Shown here in pieces: positions 16,708-24,924 of a DNA stretch of 64,000 bases. Each line of letters starts with the position of its first letter. Position 1 is the first letter of the stretch. The notes beneath the pieces are model-generated. The model had not been told where the DNA came from and made no database searches. It was given only the letters and a program-made list of their open reading frames with translations. The stretch is from an uncultured Prevotella sp. (GTDB taxonomy: Bacteria; Bacteroidota; Bacteroidia; Bacteroidales; Bacteroidaceae): contig CAJJWN010000010.1 in assembly GCA_905196835.1 (NCBI GenBank), forward strand, positions 1 to 64,000, written 5' to 3'. A program made the translations under genes and the position numbers.

Positions 16708-17571
16708 TCAGGCCTTTACCACGTTGATGTAAGGGTAGGGTATCTCGATGTTCTCACGGTCGAAACGCTCCTTTATGCTCTTGAGCAGGTCGCACTTCAT
16801 GGCGAACGCATTGCCTGCGCTTGATGCCCAGGCCCATGCGCGCAGCGTAATGGCGGAGTCGCCGAGGTTAGTCACGCGGATGATTACCTGCGGTACGCCG
16901 TTCTTCTTTTCGTCTTCCGAGCGGTGGTCGGTGAGCAACGGGTGCTTCATTATCTCGTCGCGCATGGTGGCGATGGCGTTGTCAAGGTCGGCCGTGTACG
17001 ACACGCCCACCTCCACGAAGGCGCATGTGGCCGTGTCGCCGTAAGACGAGTTGATGATGGTGCTTGAATTGATTTTGTTGTTCGGGATTAGAATCATGCG
17101 GTTCTCTGCGTCGCGTATTACGGTGTGTCGCAGCGTTATTTCCATCACCGTGCCCTTTACGATGCTGTCAACCTCGATGAAGTCGCCCAGTTTGAACGGC
17201 TGCGAAAAGATTATGAACAGTCCGCCGATGACGTTGGACAGCGCGTCCTGCGACGCCAAGCCTACCGCGGCGGCCATTATTCCGGCACTGGCCAGTATGG
17301 AGTTGCTTACCTTCTCCATGCCCGGAATGAGCGAGAGGAAGGCCGCTATACCTATTATATATATCGTGGTGACGATGATGCGGCGCATGAAGCTAACCTT
17401 TGTCTCGTCGAGCACCACCTTGCGCTGCTTGTGCATGGAGCGGTAGAAGAGGTATTTTGTAAGCCCCGTTAGCAGGCGGACGAACAAGTAGATGACCGCG
17501 CCCTTGACGGCGAACACGACGAGCCAGCGCACCGACACGCCGAAGAGTTGCATGTTTAGTATTTCTTCCAT
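16708..17571 (-). CDS. MscS-family small-conductance mechanosensitive channel
   Basis: 287 residues from ATG 17571 (MEEILNMQLFGVSVRWLVVF). Three predicted membrane helices (about 12-35, 60-80, 85-110); the last is the pore helix with SILASAGIMAAAVGLASQDA and then LSNVIGGLFIIFSQPFKLGD, the conserved MscS core. The cytoplasmic beta domain includes VKGTVMEITLRHTVIRD and ends IPYPYINVV. It lets ions and osmolytes escape on hypo-osmotic shock. The longer frame to 17628 (MHCARLALSL...) reads through the promoter and is rejected. First gene of the MscS - GNAT - DUF3795 operon. Confidence 0.92.
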   Translation of the reverse strand: MEEILNMQLFGVSVRWLVVFAVKGAVIYLFVRLLTGLTKYLFYRSMHKQRKVVLDETKVSFMRRIIVTTIYIIGIAAFLSLIPGMEKVSNSILASAGIMAAAVGLASQDALSNVIGGLFIIFSQPFKLGDFIEVDSIVKGTVMEITLRHTVIRDAENRMILIPNNKINSSTIINSSYGDTATCAFVEVGVSYTADLDNAIATMRDEIMKHPLLTDHRSEDEKKNGVPQVIIRVTNLGDSAITLRAWAWASSAGNAFAMKCDLLKSIKERFDRENIEIPYPYINVVKA

Positions 17572-17598
17572 TCTGTTGCCTATGTTTTTATCCGTATG

Positions 17599-17629
17599 CA
17601 AAGATAATGCAAGCCGAGCGCAATGCAAA
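17599..17629 (-). promoter_or_regulatory. Promoter of the MscS operon
   Basis: Minus strand TTTG (17629-17626), 19-nt spacer, TATCTTTG (17606-17599). Predicted start near 17592, leader about 20 nt. The spacer sequence (GCATTGCGCTCGGCTTGCAT) recurs about 90 bp upstream. Confidence 0.72.
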
Positions 17630-17689
17630 ATAAAATGGCGTGAAACGGCCTTTTATTCTCATTGCCGAGGCGCAGCTTATCTTATCCAG

Positions 17690-17723
17690 AGATAATGCAA
17701 GCCGGGCGCAATGTAAAATAAAA
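17690..17723 (-). repeat. Degenerate second copy of the MscS promoter
   Basis: The minus strand repeats the promoter block with ACATTGCGCCCGGCTTGCAT and TATCTCTG as the -7 box, one base away from TAnnTTTG, so activity is doubtful. Looks like a tandem duplication of a promoter module. Confidence 0.6.
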
Positions 17724-17809
17724 GTGTTCATCCGCAGTTTGGGTGTATGATATAACAGCATCTTCTTTTGTCTGTGTAACTGCATTTCATGTACACATGT
17801 TGCTTTAAT

Positions 17810-17939
17810 CCAGGCGGTCGGTATCCGTCATGCCGCACAGGGATGCGGCATCCAGAACACATCCGAGACATCAAAAAACACAGGCTGCATATACTGGATG
17901 CCGCATCCCTGTGCGGCATGACGGCTACCGACAGCCTGG
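17810..17939. repeat. Palindromic element with 46-bp arms
   Basis: Arms 17810-17855 and 17894-17939 match at 44 of 46 positions; the arm itself contains ATGCCGCA...TGCGGCAT-type hairpins. Loop about 38 nt. It lies between the divergent MscS operon and integrase gene and has no coding capacity. No clear target-site duplication. Confidence 0.85.
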
Positions 17940-18001
17940 ATTATATAAGGATGCCACGTGTTGTCAGTTTGATGATTGTCATGCAGTATTTCTAATAAAT
18001 T

Positions 18002-18087
18002 GCAAAAGGCCGTCTTTTAGCTTGTAAAAGGTGGCCTTTTGCTGTGCGTTTTGCCGTCTTTTGCAAGCTGAAAGACGGCCTTTTGCA
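18002..18087. repeat. Array of AAAGGCCGTCTTTT-type units (array 4)
   Basis: Units GCAAAAGGCCGTCTTTTAGC, TGTAAAAGGTGGCCTTTTGC, GCGTTTTGCCGTCTTTTGC and GCTGAAAGACGGCCTTTTGC. The array ends about 58 nt before the ATG of the first tyrosine recombinase. Confidence 0.88.
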
Positions 18088-18144
18088 AAGCGCACAGGCG
18101 CATTGTGGCCGGTGAATGTATAACTTATTAACAATCAAGACATT

Positions 18145-19359
18145 ATGGCATCAGTTAAAATCAAGTTCAGGCCCTCGTCGGTAGACGGCCGTGAGGGCTC
18201 GGTTTATTTCAAGGTAATCCACCGCAGGGCGTCGAGAAGCATTGGCACCGGCTGCCATTTGAGGGCGGAAGAGTGGGACGAGGCCGCCTCGGCCGTGCGC
18301 ATGGACGGGGCTGAAGACCGGCGGGCGCGCCTCGAACTCGTGGCCTACAAGCTGCGCTGGGGCTACCGGCAGCTGACCGGTATAATAGCCGCGAAGGAGG
18401 CGGCAATGGATGACTATACCGTTGACGACATTGTGGCAGAGTACGCCGGGCTGCCGCCCTGCCAGACGTGGTTCGGCTTCATACGCGCTATGGCCGACAA
18501 GAAGGCGAGGGCGAAGCGTGCCGGTACGGCCAAGACTTACCGCGACGCGCTGGCCAGCTTCGCCTGCTTCCGCGGCGGCGAGGACATGGCTGTCGATGCG
18601 CTCGACGGCGAGGTCATCGCCCGGTATGAGGCCTGGCTGAAGAACAAGGGGCTGAAGCGCAACTCGTCGTCGTGCTACCTGCGCACGCTGAAGACACTTT
18701 ACCGCAAGGCCGTTGACACGGGGCTGGCCTGCGGCGGCGACATATTCAGCCGGGTGTACACCGGTTTCGCCGCCACCACGAAGCGCGCCATACCGTTAGA
18801 GCAGGTACGGGCGATAAGGCGGTTGAGGCTGGCCGGGGGCTCGCCGCTGGCCTTCGCGCGCGATGTGTTCATGCTAAGCCTTTACCTTCAGGGCATGGCC
18901 TTCGTTGACATGGCTTACCTGAAGAAGACTGACATAAGGAGCGGCCAGCTGCAATACGTCCGCAAGAAGACGCGCCAGACGCTGACCGTAGGCTGGGAAC
19001 GGGCCATGCAGGACATTGTTGACAGATACTCCGCGCTGACGCGGAACACGCCTTACCTGCTGCCAATCATCACGAGGCAGGACGGAACGGAGCGGCGGCA
19101 GTATGAGCGAATGGAGCACAACGTCAACCGTAACCTGAAGAAAATAGGCGAAATGGCCGGCCTCCACATACCGCTTACTACCTATGTGGCGCGCCATACA
19201 TGGGCAAGCTCAATGCGCGACATGGGCAACGACATCTCCATCATCAGCCGCGGGCTGGGGCACGAGAACATAAAGACAACGCAAATCTATCTCTCTACCA
19301 TCGACACTGCTACCGTGATGAAAGCCAACAAGAGGATGATTGACAGGATATTGAAATGA
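18145..19359 (+). CDS. Tyrosine site-specific recombinase of the capsule locus
   Basis: 404 residues: N-terminal arm-binding region (MASVKIKFRPSSVDGREGSV), SAM-like core-binding domain (about 105-205, with TYRDALASFACF and RTLKTLYRKAVDTGLACGG) and catalytic domain (about 215-404). Visible catalytic elements: YVARHTWAS (His and second Arg), SRGLGHENIKTTQIYL (His and the nucleophile Tyr). The first catalytic Arg is not obvious: the usual position reads LQGMAFVDMAYL, a variant I associate with Bacteroidetes recombinases near capsule loci. It lies directly beside a segment bounded by 22-bp inverted repeats and is the best candidate to invert it (inference). Confidence 0.9.
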   Translation: MASVKIKFRPSSVDGREGSVYFKVIHRRASRSIGTGCHLRAEEWDEAASAVRMDGAEDRRARLELVAYKLRWGYRQLTGIIAAKEAAMDDYTVDDIVAEYAGLPPCQTWFGFIRAMADKKARAKRAGTAKTYRDALASFACFRGGEDMAVDALDGEVIARYEAWLKNKGLKRNSSSCYLRTLKTLYRKAVDTGLACGGDIFSRVYTGFAATTKRAIPLEQVRAIRRLRLAGGSPLAFARDVFMLSLYLQGMAFVDMAYLKKTDIRSGQLQYVRKKTRQTLTVGWERAMQDIVDRYSALTRNTPYLLPIITRQDGTERRQYERMEHNVNRNLKKIGEMAGLHIPLTTYVARHTWASSMRDMGNDISIISRGLGHENIKTTQIYLSTIDTATVMKANKRMIDRILK

Positions 19360-19397
19360 AAAAGGGATGCTGAAATGCTTTAAAGGCGTGGCTGTTT

Positions 19398-19593
19398 TAT
19401 AAGTATGAAACGGCCACACGACTGCAAAGATACGAAAAGTCCTTGATATTGAGCGCGTTTCAAAGGACAATTTGTGTGAAATTTATTACCGTGTGAGAAT
19501 GAAACTGATTTTTATTTGACAAAAGAAGAGACAGGTGCGACGTAACATGTTGACATCAAGCACCTTGCAAGGTGTGGCCGTTTCATACTTATA
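19398..19593. other. Putative invertible promoter segment (22-bp perfect inverted repeats)
   Basis: Arms 19398-19419 and 19572-19593 are perfect reverse complements over 22 bp, with partial matching for a few more bases outside, and bound 152 bp with no coding capacity. The segment lies between the recombinase stop and the UpxY-like gene. A TATCTTTG -7 box (19432-19425) just inside the left arm points left, away from the capsule genes. Inversion would point it at the UpxY-like gene. This is the architecture of phase-variable capsule promoters in Bacteroides; here it appears to be OFF. Confidence 0.82.
19425..19432 (-). promoter_or_regulatory. -7 box of the invertible capsule promoter (leftward, OFF)
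   Basis: Minus strand TATCTTTG, a full TAnnTTTG match. Predicted start at about 19418, inside the left repeat, so the transcript 5' end would be the same in both orientations. No TTTG at the ideal -33 distance (nearest one leaves a 28-nt spacer). Confidence 0.6.
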
Positions 19594-19841
19594 CAACGGT
19601 ATTAAAACGGCTGCATGGAAGAGACTTAAATTATTGACAGCTAATAACTTTTGTGGTATGGATAATCATTCAATAAAGCCTGCAACGCTTTGTTCGTCGT
19701 GCCACATAACAACGGTGGATATTTGTTGCTGAGGTTCCTCCCGAATACTGCCGTTATGCCTGAAACAAGGTACACCATAACTCTTGCGCGATTGCCGCGA
19801 GAGGAATATGGAGAATGCCCTTCCGATAATTCATTACAGTA

Positions 19842-21410
19842 ATGATTGACAACGCAACTGCCGCACCGCCGCGCGTCATTGCCGACGGAAGCCGCCCCGG
19901 CACGAGCCGTGACAAGCTGAACAGGGTTGACTTCAAATGGTACGTGGTGCGCTCGCTGCCCCACCAGGAACGCAAACTCGCCGACCTGTTCGTAAGTTTG
20001 AAGGGTGAGGCAAGCAACATACTCGAGGTGTATTGCCCTACGCACACCACCGTGAGCGTGAGCCGTGGCGGCAAGAACTTGCAGGCTCCGTTGTTTGCCG
20101 GCTACGTGTTCGTGCTCGGCACGCGGCAAGCCGTTACAGACGTAATTGATAGATACTATCCCGAGGGAACAATCCTGTACGACCAGGGCAAGGGACACGG
20201 CCGCAAGCCGCGCTGCCTTACCGTACCGGAAGAGCAGATGCGCATGTTCAAAGACTTCAACGAGAACTACGCCGAGCAGGTAATCGTCCTTGAACGGCCT
20301 TACACAGACTATGCCTTCAACCCGAAGACTAACGAGCCCAACGAGATTGTGAAGATAGTGGACGGGCCGCTTCGGGGCAGGGTAGGTTATCTGGCGCGCT
20401 TCAACCGCGAGCGCAGGCTGGTGTTCAACATGAAGTCGTTTGATACGGGCAAGTATCTCGCCGTGTCCGTTCCAGATGTATGGAGCCTGCATGTGGTAAG
20501 GCTTCACAATGCCGGGGGCGACCGCCAGACAGTCGGTACGGTGAAAGACCGGGCGGCGGATTTGCTCATAGGCTTACTCCAAGGGTGCGGTTATGGCGAA
20601 AAGACACTGCCGCTGCTTTACGGGATGACCGGTTATCTGGCCACCACACCCTCGCTGGTAGGCCTGTGCCAATGGCTGTTCAGGCAGGGGCACGAGGCTG
20701 TTAGCAGGAAGATTGCGCAACTGCGGACAACGGATGCGGAACTGCTGCTCAATCTCGCACGTTATGAGCATGATAATCCCGGCTATGTAAAAGAACGCTG
20801 GAAAGAACTTGTTATCCGCCCGTTCCTTACCCCTACGTCGGGCGTAGACTTCGATGCTGGTAATGACGAGGCGGTGCTCGAGCACCAGGACTTCACCGAA
20901 TTTATAATAAAAGTCGGCATCACGGAGCCTACGTATTACCCAAACACTTGCAGCGGAGAACAGGTTACAACTACATATTACGCCCACATAGGGCTTCTTA
21001 GGACTGGCAACGGAAGCACGCTCTTTGCCAATTGGGACGAGTTCCTCGCCGAATACTTCCTTACGGGAGGCAAGGCCAACGAGAAATTGGTAAAAGGTGC
21101 AATTGCCAACGGCAGTGGCTGCGACGGGAAAGAGGACAAACTGATAGCCTCGTTCCGCAACTTTGCTCCCACCTTATATAATATATTGACTGACGAGACA
21201 TCGGCCGTTAAGGCGGTGAAAGGCCTCAAAGTGGGCGGCAGCGCATTGAACGTGATTGCAACGAGAACGGACGGTACTGAGGCTGAAGACATCAAGGCGG
21301 CGAAAATAAGACTGATGGATACTTGCGTGAACATATGCAAGGAAATTAATTCTACTGTGCATCTGGCCGTATGGCGGAGATACCTGCGCACGGTGTGGCT
21401 GCATGAATAA
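19842..21410 (+). CDS. UpxY-like (NusG-family) capsule antiterminator with long C-terminal extension
   Basis: 522 residues. The N-terminal part (about 30-200) is NusG-like: WYVVRSLPHQERKLADLF, LQAPLFAGYVFVLG, and a KOW-type segment VKIVDGPLRGRVGYLARF. UpxY proteins of Bacteroides capsule loci are about 170-190 residues, load on RNA polymerase at the capsule 5' leader and prevent early termination. Here about 320 further residues follow (helix-rich, including LLIGLLQGCGYGEKTLPLLY and a C-terminal INSTVHLAVWRRYL) that I cannot assign. Position as first gene after the invertible segment, with a leader of roughly 250 nt, supports the role. No UpxZ-like gene is seen. No stop or frameshift separates the two parts. 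Confidence 0.8.
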   Translation: MIDNATAAPPRVIADGSRPGTSRDKLNRVDFKWYVVRSLPHQERKLADLFVSLKGEASNILEVYCPTHTTVSVSRGGKNLQAPLFAGYVFVLGTRQAVTDVIDRYYPEGTILYDQGKGHGRKPRCLTVPEEQMRMFKDFNENYAEQVIVLERPYTDYAFNPKTNEPNEIVKIVDGPLRGRVGYLARFNRERRLVFNMKSFDTGKYLAVSVPDVWSLHVVRLHNAGGDRQTVGTVKDRAADLLIGLLQGCGYGEKTLPLLYGMTGYLATTPSLVGLCQWLFRQGHEAVSRKIAQLRTTDAELLLNLARYEHDNPGYVKERWKELVIRPFLTPTSGVDFDAGNDEAVLEHQDFTEFIIKVGITEPTYYPNTCSGEQVTTTYYAHIGLLRTGNGSTLFANWDEFLAEYFLTGGKANEKLVKGAIANGSGCDGKEDKLIASFRNFAPTLYNILTDETSAVKAVKGLKVGGSALNVIATRTDGTEAEDIKAAKIRLMDTCVNICKEINSTVHLAVWRRYLRTVWLHE

Positions 21411-21464
21411 AGCGAAGAGTTAATGCGGAAAGTAAGGAATGGAAGAAGATTGTGAACAGATTAG

Positions 21465-22316
21465 ATGGATGTTATGATGACAGTTTCAACAGAAATGCCC
21501 AATGGTGTTGGCTTCATAGCCTACGCCAGGCGTTATGTGGGGCGGTTGCAGGCAGAGGGACGGTATGATGCGGCGCACAAGATGGATGCGTACATCAGTC
21601 GTTTCGCTGCATATCTGGGAAAGAACGACATTTCTTTCACCGACTTTGGTCCGCTGCTTATCCGCAATTACCACGCTTGGTTGCAGGACAGGCGGCTCGG
21701 GCAGAACTCCATTTCGCTTTATATACGCAACTTGAAGCGTGTCTACCGTCAGGCCGTCAAAGACGGACAGGCCGCTGAACAGCATCCGTTTGACGGCGTG
21801 GACGTAAGTTATAGGGTGAAGAAAAACAAGAACGGACTGACACTTGACGAGGTAAGACGCCTGCAACGGCTTGACCTTAGCGGCTCACATCCGTCCCTGT
21901 CGTTCGCCCGTGACCTCTTTCTTTTCTCTGTTTTTACTCATGGAATGACCGCCCGCGACATGTTTTACCTTACGAAAGACAACATATCCGGCGGTCGTTT
22001 GACATACACATCAAGAACTACCGGCAAGGAAGTGTCAATGCAATGGGAACCGGCCATGCAGGAGATAGTTGACAGATATTCCAGTAACGCCGCTCCATAC
22101 CTCTTCCCTGTGATAACGTCAAGCGTCCCCAAAGAGCAGTGGAAACAGCATTGCGCCGCACTGCACAACATCAACCGCAACCTGAAGACCATCGGCCGCC
22201 TGCTCTCCCTGCCGTTCCCGCTGACAATGACCGTAGCCCACCACTCGTGGAAGAGCATGACACGGGGGTTGAGCGTAGCGGAGTTGCTGTATTCCGGCTC
22301 TGCGGAATTAATGTGA
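21465..22316 (+). pseudogene. Degenerate second tyrosine recombinase
   Basis: 283 residues, clearly a paralogue of the first recombinase: SAM-like domain (FIAYARRYVGRLQAEGRYDA; YIRNLKRVYRQAVKDGQ) and start of the catalytic domain (FARDLFLFSVFTHGMTARDM; MQEIVDRYSS). It lacks the N-terminal arm-binding region; the H-x-x-R box reads VAHHSWKS instead of VARHTWAS, and the protein ends with ELLYSGSAELM where the GH...T..YL segment with the nucleophile Tyr should be. It should therefore be unable to cleave DNA. It could be decay, or a DNA-binding-only partner; the intact reading frame of 283 codons is notable. Confidence 0.75.
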
Positions 22317-22353
22317 AATGAGTGTAAATGTTTGTACGGTTTAAACTAAAACC

Positions 22354-23787
22354 ATGCCAGACTCGCTAAAACAAAAGGCAGCCAAAGGCGTGCTGTGGAG
22401 CACGGTGGAGCGCTTCTCCGTATATGGTGTACAGTTTGTCGTGATGATAGTCATGGCCCGGCTTCTTACGCCTCACGATTACGGATTGGTAGGGATGCTT
22501 GCCATTTTCATCGCCGTGGCGCAGTCGCTTATTGATAGTGGCTTTTCACAGGCGTTAATACGAAAGCAGGATAGGACGGATGTAGACAATAACACGGTGT
22601 TCTATTTTAATATCGTGGTTAGTGCGTTGCTATACCTTATATTATATGTCTCAGCCCCTTTCGTTGCCGATTTCTACGACACTCCGCAATTGTGTTCTGT
22701 CATGCGTGTGGTATGTCTTGGCATAGTCTTTAATTCATTTGCTGTTGTGCAGCGTGCGCTGTTGACAATCAGAATAGACTTCAAGACACAGGCTAAGGCA
22801 GCGTTGACGGCTGCGGCTATATCTGGTATTGTTGGCATTGTGATGGCTTGGCACGGTTTGGGAGTATGGTCGCTCGTAGTGCAGCAACTGCTCAACCTTG
22901 GTGTAAACACAGGTCTTCTTTGGCTTTTGTCAAAGTGGAGGCCACGGTTGGTTTATTCTTGGCTGTCTTTTCATGAGTTGTTCGCTTTCGGCTCGAAGCT
23001 TCTTGCCTCTGGACTGCTTGACACGGTTTATCGTAATATCTATCCGATTGTCATCGGCAAGCTGTTCAGCGCGTCAAGTCTCGGGCATTATACCCGTGCA
23101 CACCAGTTCTCGGAATTTCCTTCATCGAATGTTACAGGAATAATCCAGCGTGTCACTTATCCGGTTTTGTGTGAAATACAAAACGACGACGTACGTCTTG
23201 CAAACATTTACCGTAAGTTTCTTAAGCTTTCGGCTTTTGTCATTTTCCCGTTGATGGCGGGGCTCGCTGCTGTCGCCGAACCGTTCGTAAATATTATGCT
23301 CGGTTCGCAATGGGGCTTCTGCGGACAGCTTTTGCAAGTCATCTGTTTCTCGATGATGTGGTATCCCGTCCATTCAATAAACCTCAATCTGTTGCAGGTG
23401 AAAGGTCGCTCGGATTTGTTCCTAAGGCTGGAGGTAATCAAGAAAATCTTAGGCGTAGCCGTTCTTTGCGTCACTGCCCCGTTCGGTCTAATGGTGATGT
23501 GTTACGGTCAAATCTTTAGTTCGCTTGTTTCGTTGGTGATAAACACGTATTACACAGGCAAGTTGATTAACGTCGGGTTTGTCAGGCAGATGCGCGACTT
23601 GCTGCCAACGACAATTCTTTGTCTGATTATGTTTACATTGATATTGTTGGTAAACCATTTTATCGGCAACGATGTTGTGGAACTCTGTACAGGCATTGTT
23701 GTAGGCGTAGTGTTTTATTCGTTGTCAAGCCGTGTGTTCAAATTCTCAGAGCTTGACGAATTGCTTTCTTTGATTAAGAGAAAATAG
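22354..23787 (+). CDS. Wzx-like polysaccharide flippase (MOP superfamily)
   Basis: 477 residues with about 12-14 predicted membrane segments. The N-terminus KAAKGVLWSTVERFSVYGVQ followed by FVVMIVMARLLTPHDYGLVG is the usual start of oligosaccharide flippases. These proteins turn undecaprenyl-pyrophosphate-linked repeat units from the inner to the outer face of the inner membrane. First biosynthesis gene after the regulatory genes; the specific glycan cannot be told. The 27-nt gap to the next gene implies co-transcription. Confidence 0.9.
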   Translation: MPDSLKQKAAKGVLWSTVERFSVYGVQFVVMIVMARLLTPHDYGLVGMLAIFIAVAQSLIDSGFSQALIRKQDRTDVDNNTVFYFNIVVSALLYLILYVSAPFVADFYDTPQLCSVMRVVCLGIVFNSFAVVQRALLTIRIDFKTQAKAALTAAAISGIVGIVMAWHGLGVWSLVVQQLLNLGVNTGLLWLLSKWRPRLVYSWLSFHELFAFGSKLLASGLLDTVYRNIYPIVIGKLFSASSLGHYTRAHQFSEFPSSNVTGIIQRVTYPVLCEIQNDDVRLANIYRKFLKLSAFVIFPLMAGLAAVAEPFVNIMLGSQWGFCGQLLQVICFSMMWYPVHSINLNLLQVKGRSDLFLRLEVIKKILGVAVLCVTAPFGLMVMCYGQIFSSLVSLVINTYYTGKLINVGFVRQMRDLLPTTILCLIMFTLILLVNHFIGNDVVELCTGIVVGVVFYSLSSRVFKFSELDELLSLIKRK

Positions 23788-23814
23788 GAGAAACCAATAT
23801 AAACTAAATTTTTT

Positions 23815-24924
23815 ATGGACAATAATGTGATAACAGTAACGTCGCCGTTACTGCCTAATCTCGACGACTTCAATGAAATGCTCAAACAGATATGGGAGAG
23901 CAAGTGGATAACCAACAACGGCTCATTTCACAAGCAGTTGGAAAAAGAGCTTGCGGCATACCTGAAAGTACCATACATAAGCCTGTTTACCAATGGCACT
24001 CTGCCGCTCATAACAGCATTGCAGGCACTGCGTGTCACAGGTGAGGTAATCACAACGCCTTACAGCTTTGTAGCTACGACACACGCCCTTTGGTGGAACG
24101 GCATAAAGCCCGTGTTTGTAGACATAGACCCTCGTACGGGCAATATCAACCCTGACAAGATAGAGGCTGCCATCACGCCCAAAACTACGGCCATAATGCC
24201 CGTGCACGTCTACGGCAAGCCTTGCGACACCGTGCGCATACAAGAGATTGCCGACCAGTACGGCCTGAAAGTAATCTACGATGCCGCCCACGCCTTCGGT
24301 GTAGAAGTAAACGGCGAGAGCATACTCAACGCCGGCGACCTCAGTACGCTCAGCTTCCACGCCACCAAGGTTTACAACACAATAGAGGGCGGCGCGATGG
24401 TAATGCATGATGAGCGTATGAAGATGCGCATAGATTATCTTAAAAACTTCGGCTTTGCTAATGAGATTACCGTTGTCGGTCCTGGTATTAACAGTAAGAT
24501 GGACGAAGTGCGTTCAGCCTATGGCCTGCTCAACCTGCGCCAGGTTGACGCGGCAATAGAAGCACGCCATCAGGTCGCCATCAAATACCGCTCAGCCCTG
24601 CGAGGCGTTGAAGGCATAACCTTCTTCGACGACATGCCCGGCGTGCGCCACAACTACTCATACTTCCCCATCTTCATCGACGCAAAGAAATACGGCATGA
24701 CCCGCGACGAACTTTACTTCAAGATGAAAGAGCAGAACGTACTCGGCCGCCGCTACTTCTATCCGCTAATCAGCGAGTTCTCAACATATCGCGGACTAGA
24801 GAGCGCACGACCCGATAATTTACCAGAAGCACATAAGATGGCAAACAGCGTGATTTGCCTGCCCATGCACCATTCTTTAAGCGGCGAGGATGTTGAACGT
24901 GTTTTAAAATGTATCGTAAAATGA
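23815..24924 (+). CDS. DegT/DnrJ/EryC1/StrS-family sugar aminotransferase
   Basis: 369 residues. PLP enzyme of nucleotide-sugar biosynthesis: TNGTLPLITALQALRVTGEV, YSFVATTHALWWNGIKPVFV and DIDPRTGNI, IMPVHVYGKPCD, VIYDAAHAFG and the Schiff-base lysine in SFHATKVYN (about K185). It transfers an amino group from glutamate to a keto-sugar nucleotide, probably a dTDP-4- or 3-keto-6-deoxyhexose (VioA/FdtB-type). The following gene is a hexapeptide acyltransferase overlapping by 4 nt, so the pair likely makes an N-acylated amino-deoxy sugar. No rml-type genes are in the window to supply the precursor. Confidence 0.9.
   Translation: MDNNVITVTSPLLPNLDDFNEMLKQIWESKWITNNGSFHKQLEKELAAYLKVPYISLFTNGTLPLITALQALRVTGEVITTPYSFVATTHALWWNGIKPVFVDIDPRTGNINPDKIEAAITPKTTAIMPVHVYGKPCDTVRIQEIADQYGLKVIYDAAHAFGVEVNGESILNAGDLSTLSFHATKVYNTIEGGAMVMHDERMKMRIDYLKNFGFANEITVVGPGINSKMDEVRSAYGLLNLRQVDAAIEARHQVAIKYRSALRGVEGITFFDDMPGVRHNYSYFPIFIDAKKYGMTRDELYFKMKEQNVLGRRYFYPLISEFSTYRGLESARPDNLPEAHKMANSVICLPMHHSLSGEDVERVLKCIVK

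Noticed and set aside
17588..17785. Short peptide starting MQLHRQKKM... with HCARLALSL segments
   Set aside because: Translation of the duplicated promoter block (TTGCATTGCGCTCGGCTTGC); the same peptide appears as a false N-terminal extension of MscS.
21411..21464. A second invertible segment next to the degenerate recombinase
   Set aside because: The gap is only 54 nt and I see no inverted repeats or promoter box there, nor between 22317 and 22353.
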